From Tritrichomonas musculus (Eukaryota > Parabasalia > Tritrichomonadida > Tritrichomonadidae), in contig JAPFFF010000095.1 in the NCBI GenBank assembly GCA_039105265.1, positions 20,265 through 84,264 of the forward strand: a DNA stretch of 64,000 nucleotides, in the 5' to 3' direction. Positions within the stretch are counted from its first letter, which is position 1, and the number at the start of each line of letters is the position of its first letter. Below the pieces are notes generated by a model. It ran no database searches. It was given only the letters and a program-made list of their open reading frames with translations, and was not told the origin of the DNA. Shown here piece by piece: positions 48,100 through 62,500 of the stretch. The position numbers and the translations under genes were made by a program.

Positions 48100-50250
48100 G
48101 TTGAATCTAATGGTTAAATTGCAGTTGTAGTTCAATCTGATGGTTCAATTGCAGTTGTAGTTTAATCTGATGGTTCAATTGCAGTTGTAGTTTAATCTGA
48201 TGGTTCAAATTGCAGTTGTAGCTGAATCTAATGGTTCAAATTGCAGTTGTAGATTAATCTGATGGTTCAATTGAAGTTGCAGCTGAATCTAATGGTTAAA
48301 TTGCAGTTGTAGTTCAATCTGATTGTTCAAATTGCAGTTGTAGCTGAATCTGATGGTTCAAATTGCAGTTGTAGATTAATCTGATGGTTCAATTGAAGTT
48401 GCAGCTGAATCTAATGGTTAAATTGCAGTTGTAGTTTAATCTGATGATTCAACTGCAGTTGTAGTTTAATCTAATGGTTCAAATTGCAGTTGCAGCTGAA
48501 TCTGATGGTTCAATTGCAGTTGTAGTTTAATCTGATGGTTCAATTGCAGTTGTAGTTTAATCTGATGGTTCAATTGCAGTTGTAGTTTAATCTGATGGTT
48601 CAATTGCAGTTGTAGCTGAATCTGATGGTTCAAATTACAGTTACAGCTGAAACTAATGGTTCAAATTACAGTTGTAGTTTAATCTGATGATTCAACTGCA
48701 GTTGTAGTTTAATCTGATGGTTCAATTGCAGTTGTAGCTGAATCTGATGGTTCAAATTGCAGTTGTAGTTTAATCTGATGGTTCAATTGCAGTTGTAGTT
48801 TAATCTAATGGTTCAAATTGCAGTTGTAGTTTAATCTGATGGTTCAATTGCAGTTGTAGTTTAATCTATTGATTAAATTGCAGTTGTAGTTTAATCTGAT
48901 GGTTCAATTGCAGTTGTAGTTTAATCTATTGATTAAATTGCAGTTGTAGTTTAATCTAATGGTTCAAATTGCAGTTGTAGTTTAATCTGATGGTTCAATT
49001 GCAGTTGTAGTTTAATCTGATGGTTCAATTGCAGTTGTAGCTGAATCTGATGGTTCAATTGAAGTTGCAGCTGAATCTGATGGTTCAATTGCAGTTGTAG
49101 TTTAATCTGATGGTTCAAATTGCAGTTGTAGATTAATCTGATGGTTCAATTGCAGTTGTAGTTTAATCTGATGGTTCAATTGCAGTTGTAGTTTAATCTA
49201 ATGGTTCAAATTGCAGTTGTAGTTTAATCTGATGGTTCAATTGCAGTTGTAGTTTAATCTATTGATTAAATTGCAGTTGTAGTTTAATCTGATGGTTCAA
49301 TTGCAGTTGTAGTTTAATCTATTGATTAAATTGCAGTTGTAGTTTAATCTAATGGTTCAAATTGCAGTTGTAGTTTAATCTGATGGTTCAATTGCAGTTG
49401 TAGTTTAATCTGATGGTTCAATTGCAGTTGTAGCTGAATCTGATGGTTCAATTGAAGTTGCAGCTGAATCTAATGGTTCAATCGCAGTTGTAGTTTAATC
49501 TGATGGTTCAAATTGCAGTTGTAGTTTAATCTGATGGTTCAATTGCAGTTGTAGTTTAATCTGATGGTTCAATTGCAGTTGTAGTTTAATCTGATGGTTC
49601 AATTGCAGTTGTAGTTTAATCTGATGGTTCAAATTGCAGTTGTAGCTGAATCTGATGGTTCAATTGCAGTTGTAGTTTAATCTGATAATTCAATTGCAGT
49701 TGTAGTTTAATCTGATGGTTCAAATTGCGGTTGTAGTTTAATCTGATGGTTCAATTGCAGTTGTAGTTTAATCTGATGGTTCAAATTGCAGTTGTAGTTT
49801 AATCTGATGGTTCAATTGCAGTTGTAGTTTAATCTGATGGTTCAATTGCAGTTGTAGCTGAATCTGATGGTTCAATTGAAGTTGCAGCTGAATCTAATGG
49901 TTCAATTGCAGTTGTAGTTTAATCTGATGGTTCAAATTGCAGTTGTAGCTGAATCTGATGGTTCAATTGAAGTTGCAGCTGAATCTGATGGTTCAAATTG
50001 CAGTTGTAGTTTAATCTGATGGTTCAATTGCAGTTGTAGTTTAATCTGATGGTTCAATTGCAGTTGTAGTTTAATCTGATGGTTCAAATTGCAGTTGTAG
50101 CTGAATCTGATGGTTCAATTGCAGTTGTAGTTTAATCTGATAATTCAATTGCAGTTGTAGTTTAATCTGATGGTTCAAATTGCGGTTGTAGTTTAATCTG
50201 ATGGTTCAATTGCAGTTGTAGTTTAATCTGATGGTTCAAATTGCAGTTGT
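48100..50250 (-). repeat. About 2-kb block of array 3 duplicated near 53.1-55.2 kb
   Basis: The block contains, in order, a TTACAGCTGAAACTAATGG unit, several AATCTATTGATTAAATTG units, a GGTTCAATCGCAG unit, and a TGATAATTCAATTG unit followed by a TTGCGGTTG unit. The same order recurs about 4.98 kb downstream (48637 versus 53614 for the first marker, and about 49685 versus 54662 for the TGATAATTC marker). The rare markers make this a real block duplication. Confidence 0.75.
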
Positions 50251-53200
50251 AGTTTAATCTGATGGTTCAAATTGCAGTTGTAGCTGAATCTGATGGTTCA
50301 AATTGCAGTTACAGCTGAATCTAATGGTTCAATCGCAGTTGTAGTTTAATCTGATGGTTCAAATTGCAGTTGTAGTTTAATCTGATGGTTCAATTGCAGT
50401 TGTAGTTTAATCTGATGGTTCAATTGCAGTTGTAGTTTAATCTGATGGTTCAATTGCAGTTGTAGTTTAATCTGATGGTTCAAATTGCAGTTGTAGATTA
50501 ATCTGATGGTTCAATTGAAGTTGCAGCTGAATCTAATGGTTCAATTGCAGTTGTAGTTTAATCTGATGGTTCAAATTGCAGTTGTAGTTTAATCTGATGG
50601 TTCAATTGCAGTTGTAGTTTAATCTGATGGTTCAATTGCAGTTGTAGTTTAATCTGATGGTTCAATTGCAGTTGTAGTTTAATCTGATGGTTCAAATTGC
50701 AGTTGTAGCTGAATCTGATGGTTCAAATTGCAGTTACAGCTGAATCTAATGGTTCAATCGCAGTTGTAGTTTAATCTGATGGTTCAAATTGCAGTTGTAG
50801 TTTAATCTGATGGTTCAATTGCAGTTGTAGTTTAATCTGATGGTTCAATTGCAGTTGTAGTTTAATCTGATGGTTCAATTGCAGTTGTAGTTTAATCTGA
50901 TGGTTCAAATTGCAGTTGTAGATTAATCTGATGGTTCAATTGAAGTTGCAGCTGAATCTAATGGTTCAATTGCAGTTGTAGTTTAATCTGATGGTTCAAA
51001 TTGCAGTTGTAGTTTAATCTGATGGTTCAATTGCAGTTGTAGTTTAATCTAATGGTTCAATTGCAGTTGTAGTTTAATCTGATGGTTCAAATTGCAGTTG
51101 TAGCTGAATCTAATGGTTCAAATTGCAGTTGTAGTTCAATCTGATTGTTCAAATTGCAGTTGTAGCTGAATCTGATGGTTCAATTGCAGTTGTAGTTTAA
51201 TCTGATGGTTCAAATTGCAGTTGTAGATTAATCTGATGGTTCAATTGAAGTTGTAGCTGAATCTGATGGTTCAATTGAAGTTGCAGCTGAATCTGATGGT
51301 TCAATTGAAGTTGCAGCTGAATCTAATGGTTAAATTGCAGTTGTAGTTCAATCTGATTGTTCAAATTGCAGTTGTAGTTTAATCTAATGGTTCAAATTGC
51401 AGTTGCAGCTGAATCTGATGGTTCAATTGCAGTTGTAGTTTAATCTGATGGTTCAATTGCAGTTGTAGTTTAATCTGATGGTTCAAATTGCAGTTGTAGC
51501 TGAATCTAATGGTTCAAATTGCAGTTGTAGATTAATCTGATGGTTCAATTGAAGTTGCAGCTGAATCTAATGGTTAAATTGCAGTTGTAGTTCAATCTGA
51601 TTGTTCAAATTGCAGTTGTAGCTGAATCTGATGGTTCAATTGCAGTTGTAGTTTAATCTGATGGTTCAATTGCAGTTGTAGTTTAATCTAATGGTTCAAA
51701 TTGCAGTTGTAGTTTAATCTGATGGTTCAATTGCAGTTGTAGTTTAATCTATTGATTAAATTGCAGTTGTAGTTTAATCTATTGATTAAATTGCAGTTGT
51801 AGTTTAATCTAATGGTTCAAATTGCAGTTGTAGTTTAATCTGATGGTTCAATTGCAGTTGTAGATTAATCTGATGGTTCAATTGAAGTTGTAGCTGAATC
51901 TGATGGTTCAATTGAAGTTGCAGCTGAATCTAATGGTTAAATTGCAGTTGTAGTTTAATCTGATGATTCAAATTGCAGTTGTAGCTGAATCTAATGGTTC
52001 AAATTGCAGTTGCAGCTGAATCTGATGGTTCAATTGAAGTTGCAGCTGAATCTAATGGTTAAATTGCAGTTGTAGTTCAATCTGATTGTTCAAATTGCAG
52101 TTGTAGCTGAATCTGATGGTTCAATTGCAGTTGTAGTTTAATCTGATGGTTCAAATTGCAGTTGTAGATTAATCTGATGGTTCAAATTGCAGTTGTAGAT
52201 TAATCTGATGGTTCAATTGAAGTTGCAGCTGAATCTAATGGTTAAATTGCAGTTGTAGTTTAATCTGATGATTCAACTGCAGTTGTAGTTTAATCTAATG
52301 GTTCAAATTGCAGTTGCAGCTGAATCTGATGGTTCAATTGCAGTTGTAGTTTAATCTGATGGTTCAATTGCAGTTGTAGTTTAATCTGATGGTTCAATTG
52401 CAGTTGTAGTTTAATCTGATGGTTCAATTGCAGTTGTAGCTGAATCTGATGGTTCAAATTACAGTTACAGCTGAAACTAATGGTTCAAATTACAGTTGTA
52501 GTTTAATCTGATGATTCAACTGCAGTTGTAGTTTAATCTGATGGTTCAATTGCAGTTGTAGCTGAATCTGATGGTTCAAATTGCAGTTGTAGTTTAATCT
52601 GATGGTTCAATTGCAGTTGTAGTTTAATCTAATGGTTCAAATTGCAGTTGTAGTTTAATCTGATGGTTCAATTGCAGTTGTAGTTTAATCTATTGATTAA
52701 ATTGCAGTTGTAGTTTAATCTATTGATTAAATTGCAGTTGTAGTTTAATCTAATGGTTCAAATTGCAGTTGTAGTTTAATCTGATGGTTCAATTGCAGTT
52801 GTAGTTTAATCTGATGGTTCAATTGCAGTTGTAGCTGAATCTGATGGTTCAATTGAAGTTGCAGCTGAATCTGATGGTTCAATTGCAGTTGTAGTTTAAT
52901 CTGATGGTTCAAATTGCAGTTGTAGATTAATCTGATGGTTCAATTGCAGTTGTAGCTGAATCTGATGGTTCAATTGAAGTTGCAGCTGAATCTGATGGTT
53001 CAATTGAAGTTGCAGCTGAATCTAATGGTTAAATTGCAGTTGTAGTTCAATCTGATTGTTCAAATTGCAGTTGTAGTTTAATCTAATGGTTCAAATTGCA
53101 GTTGCAGCTGAATCTGATGGTTCAATTGCAGTTGTAGTTTAATCTGATGGTTCAATTGCAGTTGTAGTTTAATCTGATGGTTCAAATTGCAGTTGTAGCT

Positions 53201-56200
53201 GAATCTAATGGTTCAAATTGCAGTTGTAGATTAATCTGATGGTTCAATTGAAGTTGCAGCTGAATCTAATGGTTAAATTGCAGTTGTAGTTCAATCTGAT
53301 TGTTCAAATTGCAGTTGTAGCTGAATCTGATGGTTCAAATTGCAGTTGTAGATTAATCTGATGGTTCAATTGAAGTTGCAGCTGAATCTAATGGTTAAAT
53401 TGCAGTTGTAGTTTAATCTGATGATTCAACTGCAGTTGTAGTTTAATCTAATGGTTCAAATTGCAGTTGCAGCTGAATCTGATGGTTCAATTGCAGTTGT
53501 AGTTTAATCTGATGGTTCAATTGCAGTTGTAGTTTAATCTGATGGTTCAATTGCAGTTGTAGTTTAATCTGATGGTTCAATTGCAGTTGTAGCTGAATCT
53601 GATGGTTCAAATTACAGTTACAGCTGAAACTAATGGTTCAAATTACAGTTGTAGTTTAATCTGATGATTCAACTGCAGTTGTAGTTTAATCTGATGGTTC
53701 AATTGCAGTTGTAGCTGAATCTGATGGTTCAAATTGCAGTTGTAGTTTAATCTGATGGTTCAATTGCAGTTGTAGTTTAATCTAATGGTTCAAATTGCAG
53801 TTGTAGTTTAATCTGATGGTTCAATTGCAGTTGTAGTTTAATCTATTGATTAAATTGCAGTTGTAGTTTAATCTGATGGTTCAATTGCAGTTGTAGTTTA
53901 ATCTATTGATTAAATTGCAGTTGTAGTTTAATCTAATGGTTCAAATTGCAGTTGTAGTTTAATCTGATGGTTCAATTGCAGTTGTAGTTTAATCTGATGG
54001 TTCAATTGCAGTTGTAGCTGAATCTGATGGTTCAATTGAAGTTGCAGCTGAATCTGATGGTTCAATTGCAGTTGTAGTTTAATCTGATGGTTCAAATTGC
54101 AGTTGTAGATTAATCTGATGGTTCAATTGCAGTTGTAGTTTAATCTGATGGTTCAATTGCAGTTGTAGTTTAATCTAATGGTTCAAATTGCAGTTGTAGT
54201 TTAATCTGATAATTCAATTGCAGTTGTAGTTTAATCTATTGATTAAATTGCAGTTGTAGTTTAATCTGATGGTTCAATTGCAGTTGTAGTTTAATCTATT
54301 GATTAAATTGCAGTTGTAGTTTAATCTAATGGTTCAAATTGCAGTTGTAGTTTAATCTGATGGTTCAATTGCAGTTGTAGTTTAATCTGATGGTTCAATT
54401 GCAGTTGTAGCTGAATCTGATGGTTCAATTGAAGTTGCAGCTGAATCTAATGGTTCAATCGCAGTTGTAGTTTAATCTGATGGTTCAAATTGCAGTTGTA
54501 GTTTAATCTGATGGTTCAATTGCAGTTGTAGTTTAATCTGATGGTTCAATTGCAGTTGTAGTTTAATCTGATGGTTCAATTGCAGTTGTAGTTTAATCTG
54601 ATGGTTCAAATTGCAGTTGTAGCTGAATCTGATGGTTCAATTGCAGTTGTAGTTTAATCTGATAATTCAATTGCAGTTGTAGTTTAATCTGATGGTTCAA
54701 ATTGCGGTTGTAGTTTAATCTGATGGTTCAATTGCAGTTGTAGTTTAATCTGATGGTTCAAATTGCAGTTGTAGTTTAATCTGATGGTTCAATTGCAGTT
54801 GTAGTTTAATCTGATGGTTCAATTGCAGTTGTAGCTGAATCTGATGGTTCAATTGAAGTTGCAGCTGAATCTAATGGTTCAATTGCAGTTGTAGTTTAAT
54901 CTGATGGTTCAAATTGCAGTTGTAGCTGAATCTGATGGTTCAATTGAAGTTGCAGCTGAATCTGATGGTTCAAATTGCAGTTGTAGTTTAATCTGATGGT
55001 TCAATTGCAGTTGTAGTTTAATCTGATGGTTCAATTGCAGTTGTAGTTTAATCTGATGGTTCAAATTGCAGTTGTAGCTGAATCTGATGGTTCAATTGCA
55101 GTTGTAGTTTAATCTGATAATTCAATTGCAGTTGTAGTTTAATCTGATGGTTCAAATTGCGGTTGTAGTTTAATCTGATGGTTCAATTGCAGTTGTAGTT
55201 TAATCTGATGGTTCAAATTGCAGTTGTAGTTTAATCTGATGGTTCAATTGCAGTTGTAGTTTAATCTGATGGTTCAATTGCAGTTGTAGCTGAATCTGAT
55301 GGTTCAATTGAAGTTGCAGCTGAATCTAATGGTTCAATTGCAGTTGTAGCTGAATCTGATGGTTCAATTGCAGTTGTAGTTTAATCTAATGGTTCAATTG
55401 CAGTTGTAGTTTAATCTAATGGTTCAATTGCAGTTGTAGTTTAATCTGATGGTTCAAATTGCAGTTGTAGCTGAATCTGATGGTTCAAATTGCAGTTGTA
55501 GTTTAATCTGATGGTTCAATTGCAGTTGTAGCTGAATCTGATGGTTCAATTGAAGTTGCAGCTGAATCTAATGGTTCAATTGCAGTTGTAGTTTAATCTG
55601 ATGGTTCAAATTGCAGTTGCAGCTGAATCTAATGGTTCAAATTGCAGTTGTAGTTTAATCTGATGGTTCAATTGCAGTTGTAGCTGAATCTGATGGTTCA
55701 ATTGCAGTTGCAGCTGAATCTAATGGTTCAATTGCAGTTGTAGCTGAATCTGATGGTTCAATTGCAGTTGTAGTTTAATCTAATGGTTCAATTGCAGTTG
55801 TAGTTTAATCTGATGGTTCAATTGCAGTTGCAGCTGAATCTAATGGTTCAATTGCAGTTGTAGCTGAATCTGATGGTTCAAATTGTAGTTTTAGCTGAAT
55901 CTAATGGTTCAATTGCAGTTGTAGCTGAATCTGATGGTTCAATTGCAGTTGTAGTTTAATCTAATGGTTCAATTGCAGTTGTAGTTTAATCTGATGGTTC
56001 AAATTGCAGTTGCAGCTGAATCTAATGGTTCAAATTGCAGTTGTAGTTTAATCTGATGGTTCAATTGCAGTTGTAGCTGAATCTGATGGTTCAATTGCAG
56101 TTGTAGTTTAATCTGATGGTTCAAATTGCAGTTGTAGCTGAATCTAATGGTTCAATTGCAGTTGTAGTTTATTCAGATGGTTCAAATTGCAGTTGTAGCT

Positions 56201-59200
56201 GAATCTGATGGTTCAAATTGCAGTTGTAGCTGAATCTGATGGTTCAAATTGCAGTTGTAGCTGAATCTGATGGTTCAATTGCAGTTGTAGTTTAATCTGA
56301 TGGTTCAAATTGCAGTTGTAGTTTAATCTGATGGTTCAATTGCAGTTGTAGTTTAATCTGATGGTTCAATTGCAGTTGTAGTTTAATCTGATGGTTCAAT
56401 TGCAGTTGTAGTTTAATCTGATGGTTCAAATTGCAGTTGTAGCTGAATCTAATGGTTCAAATTGCAGTTGTAGTTTAATCTGATGGTTCAATTGCAGTTG
56501 TATTTTAATCTGATGGTTCAAATTGCAGTTGTAGTTTAATCTGATGGTTCAATTGCAGTTGTAGTTTAATCTGATGGTTCAAATTGCAGTTGTAGTTTAA
56601 TCTGATGGTTCAATTGCAGTTGTAGTTTAATCTGATGGTTCAATTGCAGTTGTAGTTTAATCTGATGGTTCAAATTGCAGTTGTAGTTTAATCTGATGGT
56701 TCAATTGCAGTTGTAGTTTAATCTGATGGTTCAATTGCAGTTGTAGTTTAATCTGATGGTTCAATTGCAGTTGTAGTTTAATCTGATGGTTCAATTGCAG
56801 TTGTAGTTTAATCTGATGGTTCAAATTGCAGTTGTAGTTTAATCTGATGGTTCAATTGCAGTTGTAGTTTAATCTGATGGTTCAATTGCAGTTGTAGTTT
56901 AATCTGATGGTTCAATTGCAGTTGTAGTTTAATCTGATGGTTCAAATTGCAGTTGTAGCTGAATCTAATGGTTCAACTGCAGTTGTAGTTTAATCTGATG
57001 GTTCAATTGCAGTTGTAGCTGAATCTGATGGTTCAATTGCAGTTGTAGTTTAATCTGATGGTTCAAATTGCAGTTGTAGCTGAATCTAATGGTTCAACTG
57101 CAGTTGTAGTTTAATCTGATGGTTCAATTGCAGTTGTAGCTGAATCTGATGGTTCAAATTGCAGTTGTAGTTTAATCTGATGGTTCAAATTGCAGTTGTA
57201 GCTGAATCTGATGGTTCAATTGCAGTTGTAGTTTAATCTGATGGTTCAAATTGCAGTTGTAGTTTAATCTGATGATTCAATTGCAGTTGTAGTTTAATCT
57301 GATGGTTCAAATTGCAGTTGCAGCTGAATCTAATGGTTCAATTGCAGTTGTAGCTGAATCTGATGGTTCAATTGCAGTTGTAGCTGAATCTGATGGTTCA
57401 AATTGCAGTTGTAGTTTAATCTGATGGTTCAATTGCAGTTGTAGTTTAATCTGATGGTTCAAATTGCAGTTGTAGTTTAATCTGATGATTCAATTGCAGT
57501 TGTAGTTTAATCTAATGGTTCAAATTGCAGTTGTAGTTTAATCTAATGGTTCAAATTGCAGTTGTAGCTGAATCTGATGGTTCAATTGCAGTTGTAGTTT
57601 AATCTGATGGTTCAAATTGCAGTTGTAGTTTAATCTGATGATTCAATTGCAGTTGTAGTTTAATCTGATGGTTCAAATTGCAGTTGCAGCTGAATCTAAT
57701 GGTTCAATTGCAGTTGTAGCTGAATCTGATGGTTCAAATTGTAGTTGTAGCTGAATCTAATGGTTCAATTGCAGTTGTAGCTGAATCTGATGGTTCAATT
57801 GCAGTTGTAGCTGAATCTGATGGTTCAATTGCAGTTGTAGTTTAATCTGATGGTTCAAATTGCAGTTGTAGCTGAATCTAATGGTTCAACTGCAGTTGTA
57901 GTTTAATCTGATGGTTCAATTGCAGTTGTAGCTGAATCTGATGGTTCAAATTGCAGTTGTAGTTTAATCTAATGGTTCAATTGCAGTTGTAGTTTAATCT
58001 GATGGTTCAAATTGCAGTTGCAGCTGAATCTAATGGTTCAAATTGCAGTTGTAGTTTAATCTGATGGTTCAATTGCAGTTGTAGCTGAATCTGATGGTTC
58101 AATTGCAGTTGCAGCTGAATCTAATGGTTCAAATTGCAGTTGTAGCTGAATCTGATGGTTCAAATTGTAGTTTTAGCTGAATCTAATGGTTCAATTGCAG
58201 TTGTAGCTGAATCTGATGGTTCAATTGCAGTTGTAGTTTAATCTAATGGTTCAATTGCAGTTGTAGTTTAATCTGATGGTTCAAATTGCAGTTGCAGCTG
58301 AATCTAATGGTTCAAATTGCAGTTGTAGTTTAATCTGATGGTTCAATTGCAGTTGTAGCTGAATCTGATGGTTCAATTGCAGTTGTAGTTTAATCTGATG
58401 GTTCAAATTGCAGTTGTAGCTGAATCTGATGGTTCAAATTGCAGTTGTAGCTGAATCTAATGGTTCAATTGCAGTTGTAGTTTATTCTGATGGTTCAAAT
58501 TGCAGTTGTAGTTTAATCTAATGGTTCAATTGCAGTTGTAGTTTAATCTGATGGTTCAATTGCAGTTGTAGTTTAATCTGATGGTTCAATTGCAGTTGTA
58601 GTTTAATCTGATGGTTCAAATTGCAGTTGTAGCTGAATCTGATGGTTCAAATTGCAGTTGTAGTTTAATCTGATGGTTCAATTGCAGTTGTAGTTTAATC
58701 TGATGGTTCAAATTGCAGTTGTAGCTGAATCTAATGGTTCAACTGCAGTTGTAGTTTAATCTGATGGTTCAATTGCAGTTGTAGCTGAATCTGATGGTTC
58801 AAATTGCAGTTGTAGTTTAATCTAATGGTTCAAATTGCAGTTGTAGCTGAATCTGATGGTTCAATTGCAGTTGTAGTTTAATCTGATGGTTCAAATTGCA
58901 GTTGTAGTTTAATCTGATGATTCAATTGCAGTTGTAGTTTAATCTGATGGTTCAAATTGCAGTTGCAGCTGAATCTAATGGTTCAATTGCAGTTGTAGTT
59001 TAATCTGATGGTTCAATTGCAGTTGTAGCTGAATCTGATGGTTCAAATTGCAGTTGTAGTTTAATCTGATGGTTCAATTGCAGTTGTAGTTTAATCTGAT
59101 GGTTCAAATTGCAGTTGTAGTTTAATCTGATGGTTCAATTGCAGTTGTAGTTTAATCTGATGGTTCAATTGCAGTTGTAGCTGAATCTGATGGTTCAATT

Positions 59201-59599
59201 GCAGTTGTAGTTTAATCTGATGGTTCAAATTGCAGTTGTAGCTGAATCTGATGGTTCAATTGCAGTTGTAGTTTAATCTGATGGTTCAAATTGCAGTTGT
59301 AGTTTAATCTGATGATTCAATTGCAGTTGTAGTTTAATCTGATGGTTCAAATTGCAGTTGCAGCTGAATCTGATGGTTCAATTGCAGTTGTAGTTTAATC
59401 TGATGGTTCAAATTGCAGTTGTAGCTGAATCTGATGGTTCAATTGCAGTTGTAGCTGAATCTAATGGTTCAAATTGCAGTTGTAGTTCAATCTGATTGTT
59501 CAAATTGCAGTTGTAGCTGAATCTGATGGTTCAATTGCAGTTGTAGTTTAATCTGATGGTTCAAATTGCAGTTGTAGATTAATCTGATGGTTCAATTGC

Positions 59600-62500
59600 A
59601 GTTGTAGCTGAATCTGATGGTTCAATTGAAGTTGCAGCTGAATCTGATGGTTCAATTGCAGTTGCAGCTGAATCTGATGGTTCAATTGCAGTTGTAGTTT
59701 AATCTGATGGTTCAAATTGCAGTTGTAGCTGAATCTGATGGTTCAAATTGCAGTTGTAGCTGAATCTAATGGTTCAAATTGCAGTTGTAGTTCAATCTGA
59801 TTGTTCAAATTGCAGTTGTAGCTGAATCTGATGGTTCAATTGCAGTTGTAGTTTAATCTGATGGTTCAAATTGCAGTTGTAGATTAATCTGATGGTTCAA
59901 TTGAAGTTGTAGCTGAATCTGATGGTTCAATTGAAGTTGCAGCTGAATCTGATGGTTCAATTGAAGTTGCAGCTGAATCTAATGGTTAAATTGCAGTTGT
60001 AGTTCAATCTGATTGTTCAAATTGCAGTTGTAGTTTAATCTAATGGTTCAAATTGCAGTTGCAGCTGAATCTGATGGTTCAATTGCAGTTGTAGTTTAAT
60101 CTGATGGTTCAATTGCAGTTGTAGCTGAATCTAATGGTTCAACTGCAGTTGTAGTTTAATCTGATGGTTCAATTGCAGTTGTAGCTGAATCTGATGGTTC
60201 AATTGCAGTTGTAGTTTAATCTGATGGTTCAATTGCAGTTGTAGTTTAATCTGATGGTTCAATTGCAGTTGTAGTTTAATCTGATGGTTCAAATTGCAGT
60301 TGTAGCTGAATCTAATGGTTCAAATTGCAGTTGTAGATTAATCTGATGGTTCAATTGAAGTTGCAGCTGAATCTAATGGTTAAATTGCAGTTGTAGTTCA
60401 ATCTGATTGTTCAAATTGCAGTTGTAGCTGAATCTGATGGTTCAATTGCAGTTGTAGTTTAATCTGATGGTTCAATTGCAGTTGTAGATTAATCTGATGG
60501 TTCAAATTGCAGTTGTAGATTAATCTGATGGTTCAATTGAAGTTGTAGCTGAATCTGATGGTTCAATTGAAGTTGCAGCTGAATCTAATGGTTAAATTGC
60601 AGTTGTAGTTTAATCTGATGATTCAAATTGCAGTTGTAGCTGAATCTAATGGTTCAAATTGCAGTTGCAGCTGAATCTGATGGTTCAATTGAAGTTGCAG
60701 CTGAATCTAATGGTTAAATTGCAGTTGTAGTTCAATCTGATTGTTCAAATTGCAGTTGTAGCTGAATCTGATGGTTCAATTGCAGTTGTAGTTTAATCTG
60801 ATGGTTCAAATTGCAGTTGTAGATTAATCTGATGGTTCAAATTGCAGTTGTAGATTAATCTGATGGTTCAATTGAAGTTGCAGCTGAATCTAATGGTTAA
60901 ATTGCAGTTGTAGTTTAATCTGATGATTCAACTGCAGTTGTAGTTTAATCTAATGGTTCAAATTGCAGTTGCAGCTGAATCTGATGGTTCAATTGCAGTT
61001 GTAGTTTAATCTGATGGTTCAATTGCAGTTGTAGTTTAATCTGATGGTTCAATTGCAGTTGTAGTTTAATCTGATGGTTCAATTGCAGTTGTAGCTGAAT
61101 CTGATGGTTCAAATTACAGTTACAGCTGAAACTAATGGTTCAAATTACAGTTGTAGTTTAATCTGATGATTCAACTGCAGTTGTAGTTTAATCTGATGGT
61201 TCAATTGCAGTTGTAGCTGAATCTGATGGTTCAAATTGCAGTTGTAGTTTAATCTGATGGTTCAATTGCAGTTGTAGTTTAATCTAATGGTTCAAATTGC
61301 AGTTGTAGTTTAATCTGATGGTTCAATTGCAGTTGTAGTTTAATCTATTGATTAAATTGCAGTTGTAGTTTAATCTGATGGTTCAATTGCAGTTGTAGTT
61401 TAATCTATTGATTAAATTGCAGTTGTAGTTTAATCTAATGGTTCAAATTGCAGTTGTAGTTTAATCTGATGGTTCAATTGCAGTTGTAGTTTAATCTGAT
61501 GGTTCAATTGCAGTTGTAGCTGAATCTGATGGTTCAATTGAAGTTGCAGCTGAATCTAATGGTTCAATCGCAGTTGTAGTTTAATCTGATGGTTCAATTG
61601 CAGTTGTAGTTTAATCTGATGGTTCAAATTGCAGTTGTAGTTTAATCTGATGGTTCAACTGCAGTTGTAGTTTAATCTGATGGTTCAATTGCAGTTGTAG
61701 CTGAATCTGATGGTTCAAATTGCAGTTGTAGTTTAATCTGATGGTTCAAATTGCAGTTGTAGATTAATCTGATGGTTCAATTGCAGTTGTAGCTGAATCT
61801 GATGGTTCAATTGAAGTTGCAGCTGAATCTGATGGTTCAATTGAAGTTGCAGCTGAATCTAATGGTTAAATTGCAGTTGTAGTTCAATCTGATTGTTCAA
61901 ATTGCAGTTGTAGTTTAATCTAATGGTTCAAATTGCAGTTGCAGCTGAATCTGATGGTTCAATTGCAGTTGTAGTTTAATCTGATGGTTCAATTGCAGTT
62001 GTAGTTTAATCTGATGGTTCAAATTGCAGTTGTAGCTGAATCTAATGGTTCAAATTGCAGTTGTAGATTAATCTGATGGTTCAATTGAAGTTGCAGCTGA
62101 ATCTAATGGTTAAATTGCAGTTGTAGTTCAATCTGATTGTTCAAATTGCAGTTGTAGCTGAATCTGATGGTTCAATTGCAGTTGTAGTTTAATCTGATGG
62201 TTCAATTGCAGTTGTAGATTAATCTGATGGTTCAAATTGCAGTTGTAGATTAATCTGATGGTTCAATTGAAGTTGTAGCTGAATCTGATGGTTCAATTGA
62301 AGTTGCAGCTGAATCTAATGGTTAAATTGCAGTTGTAGTTTAATCTGATGATTCAAATTGCAGTTGTAGCTGAATCTAATGGTTCAAATTGCAGTTGCAG
62401 CTGAATCTGATGGTTCAATTGAAGTTGCAGCTGAATCTAATGGTTAAATTGCAGTTGTAGTTCAATCTGATTGTTCAAATTGCAGTTGTAGCTGAATCTG

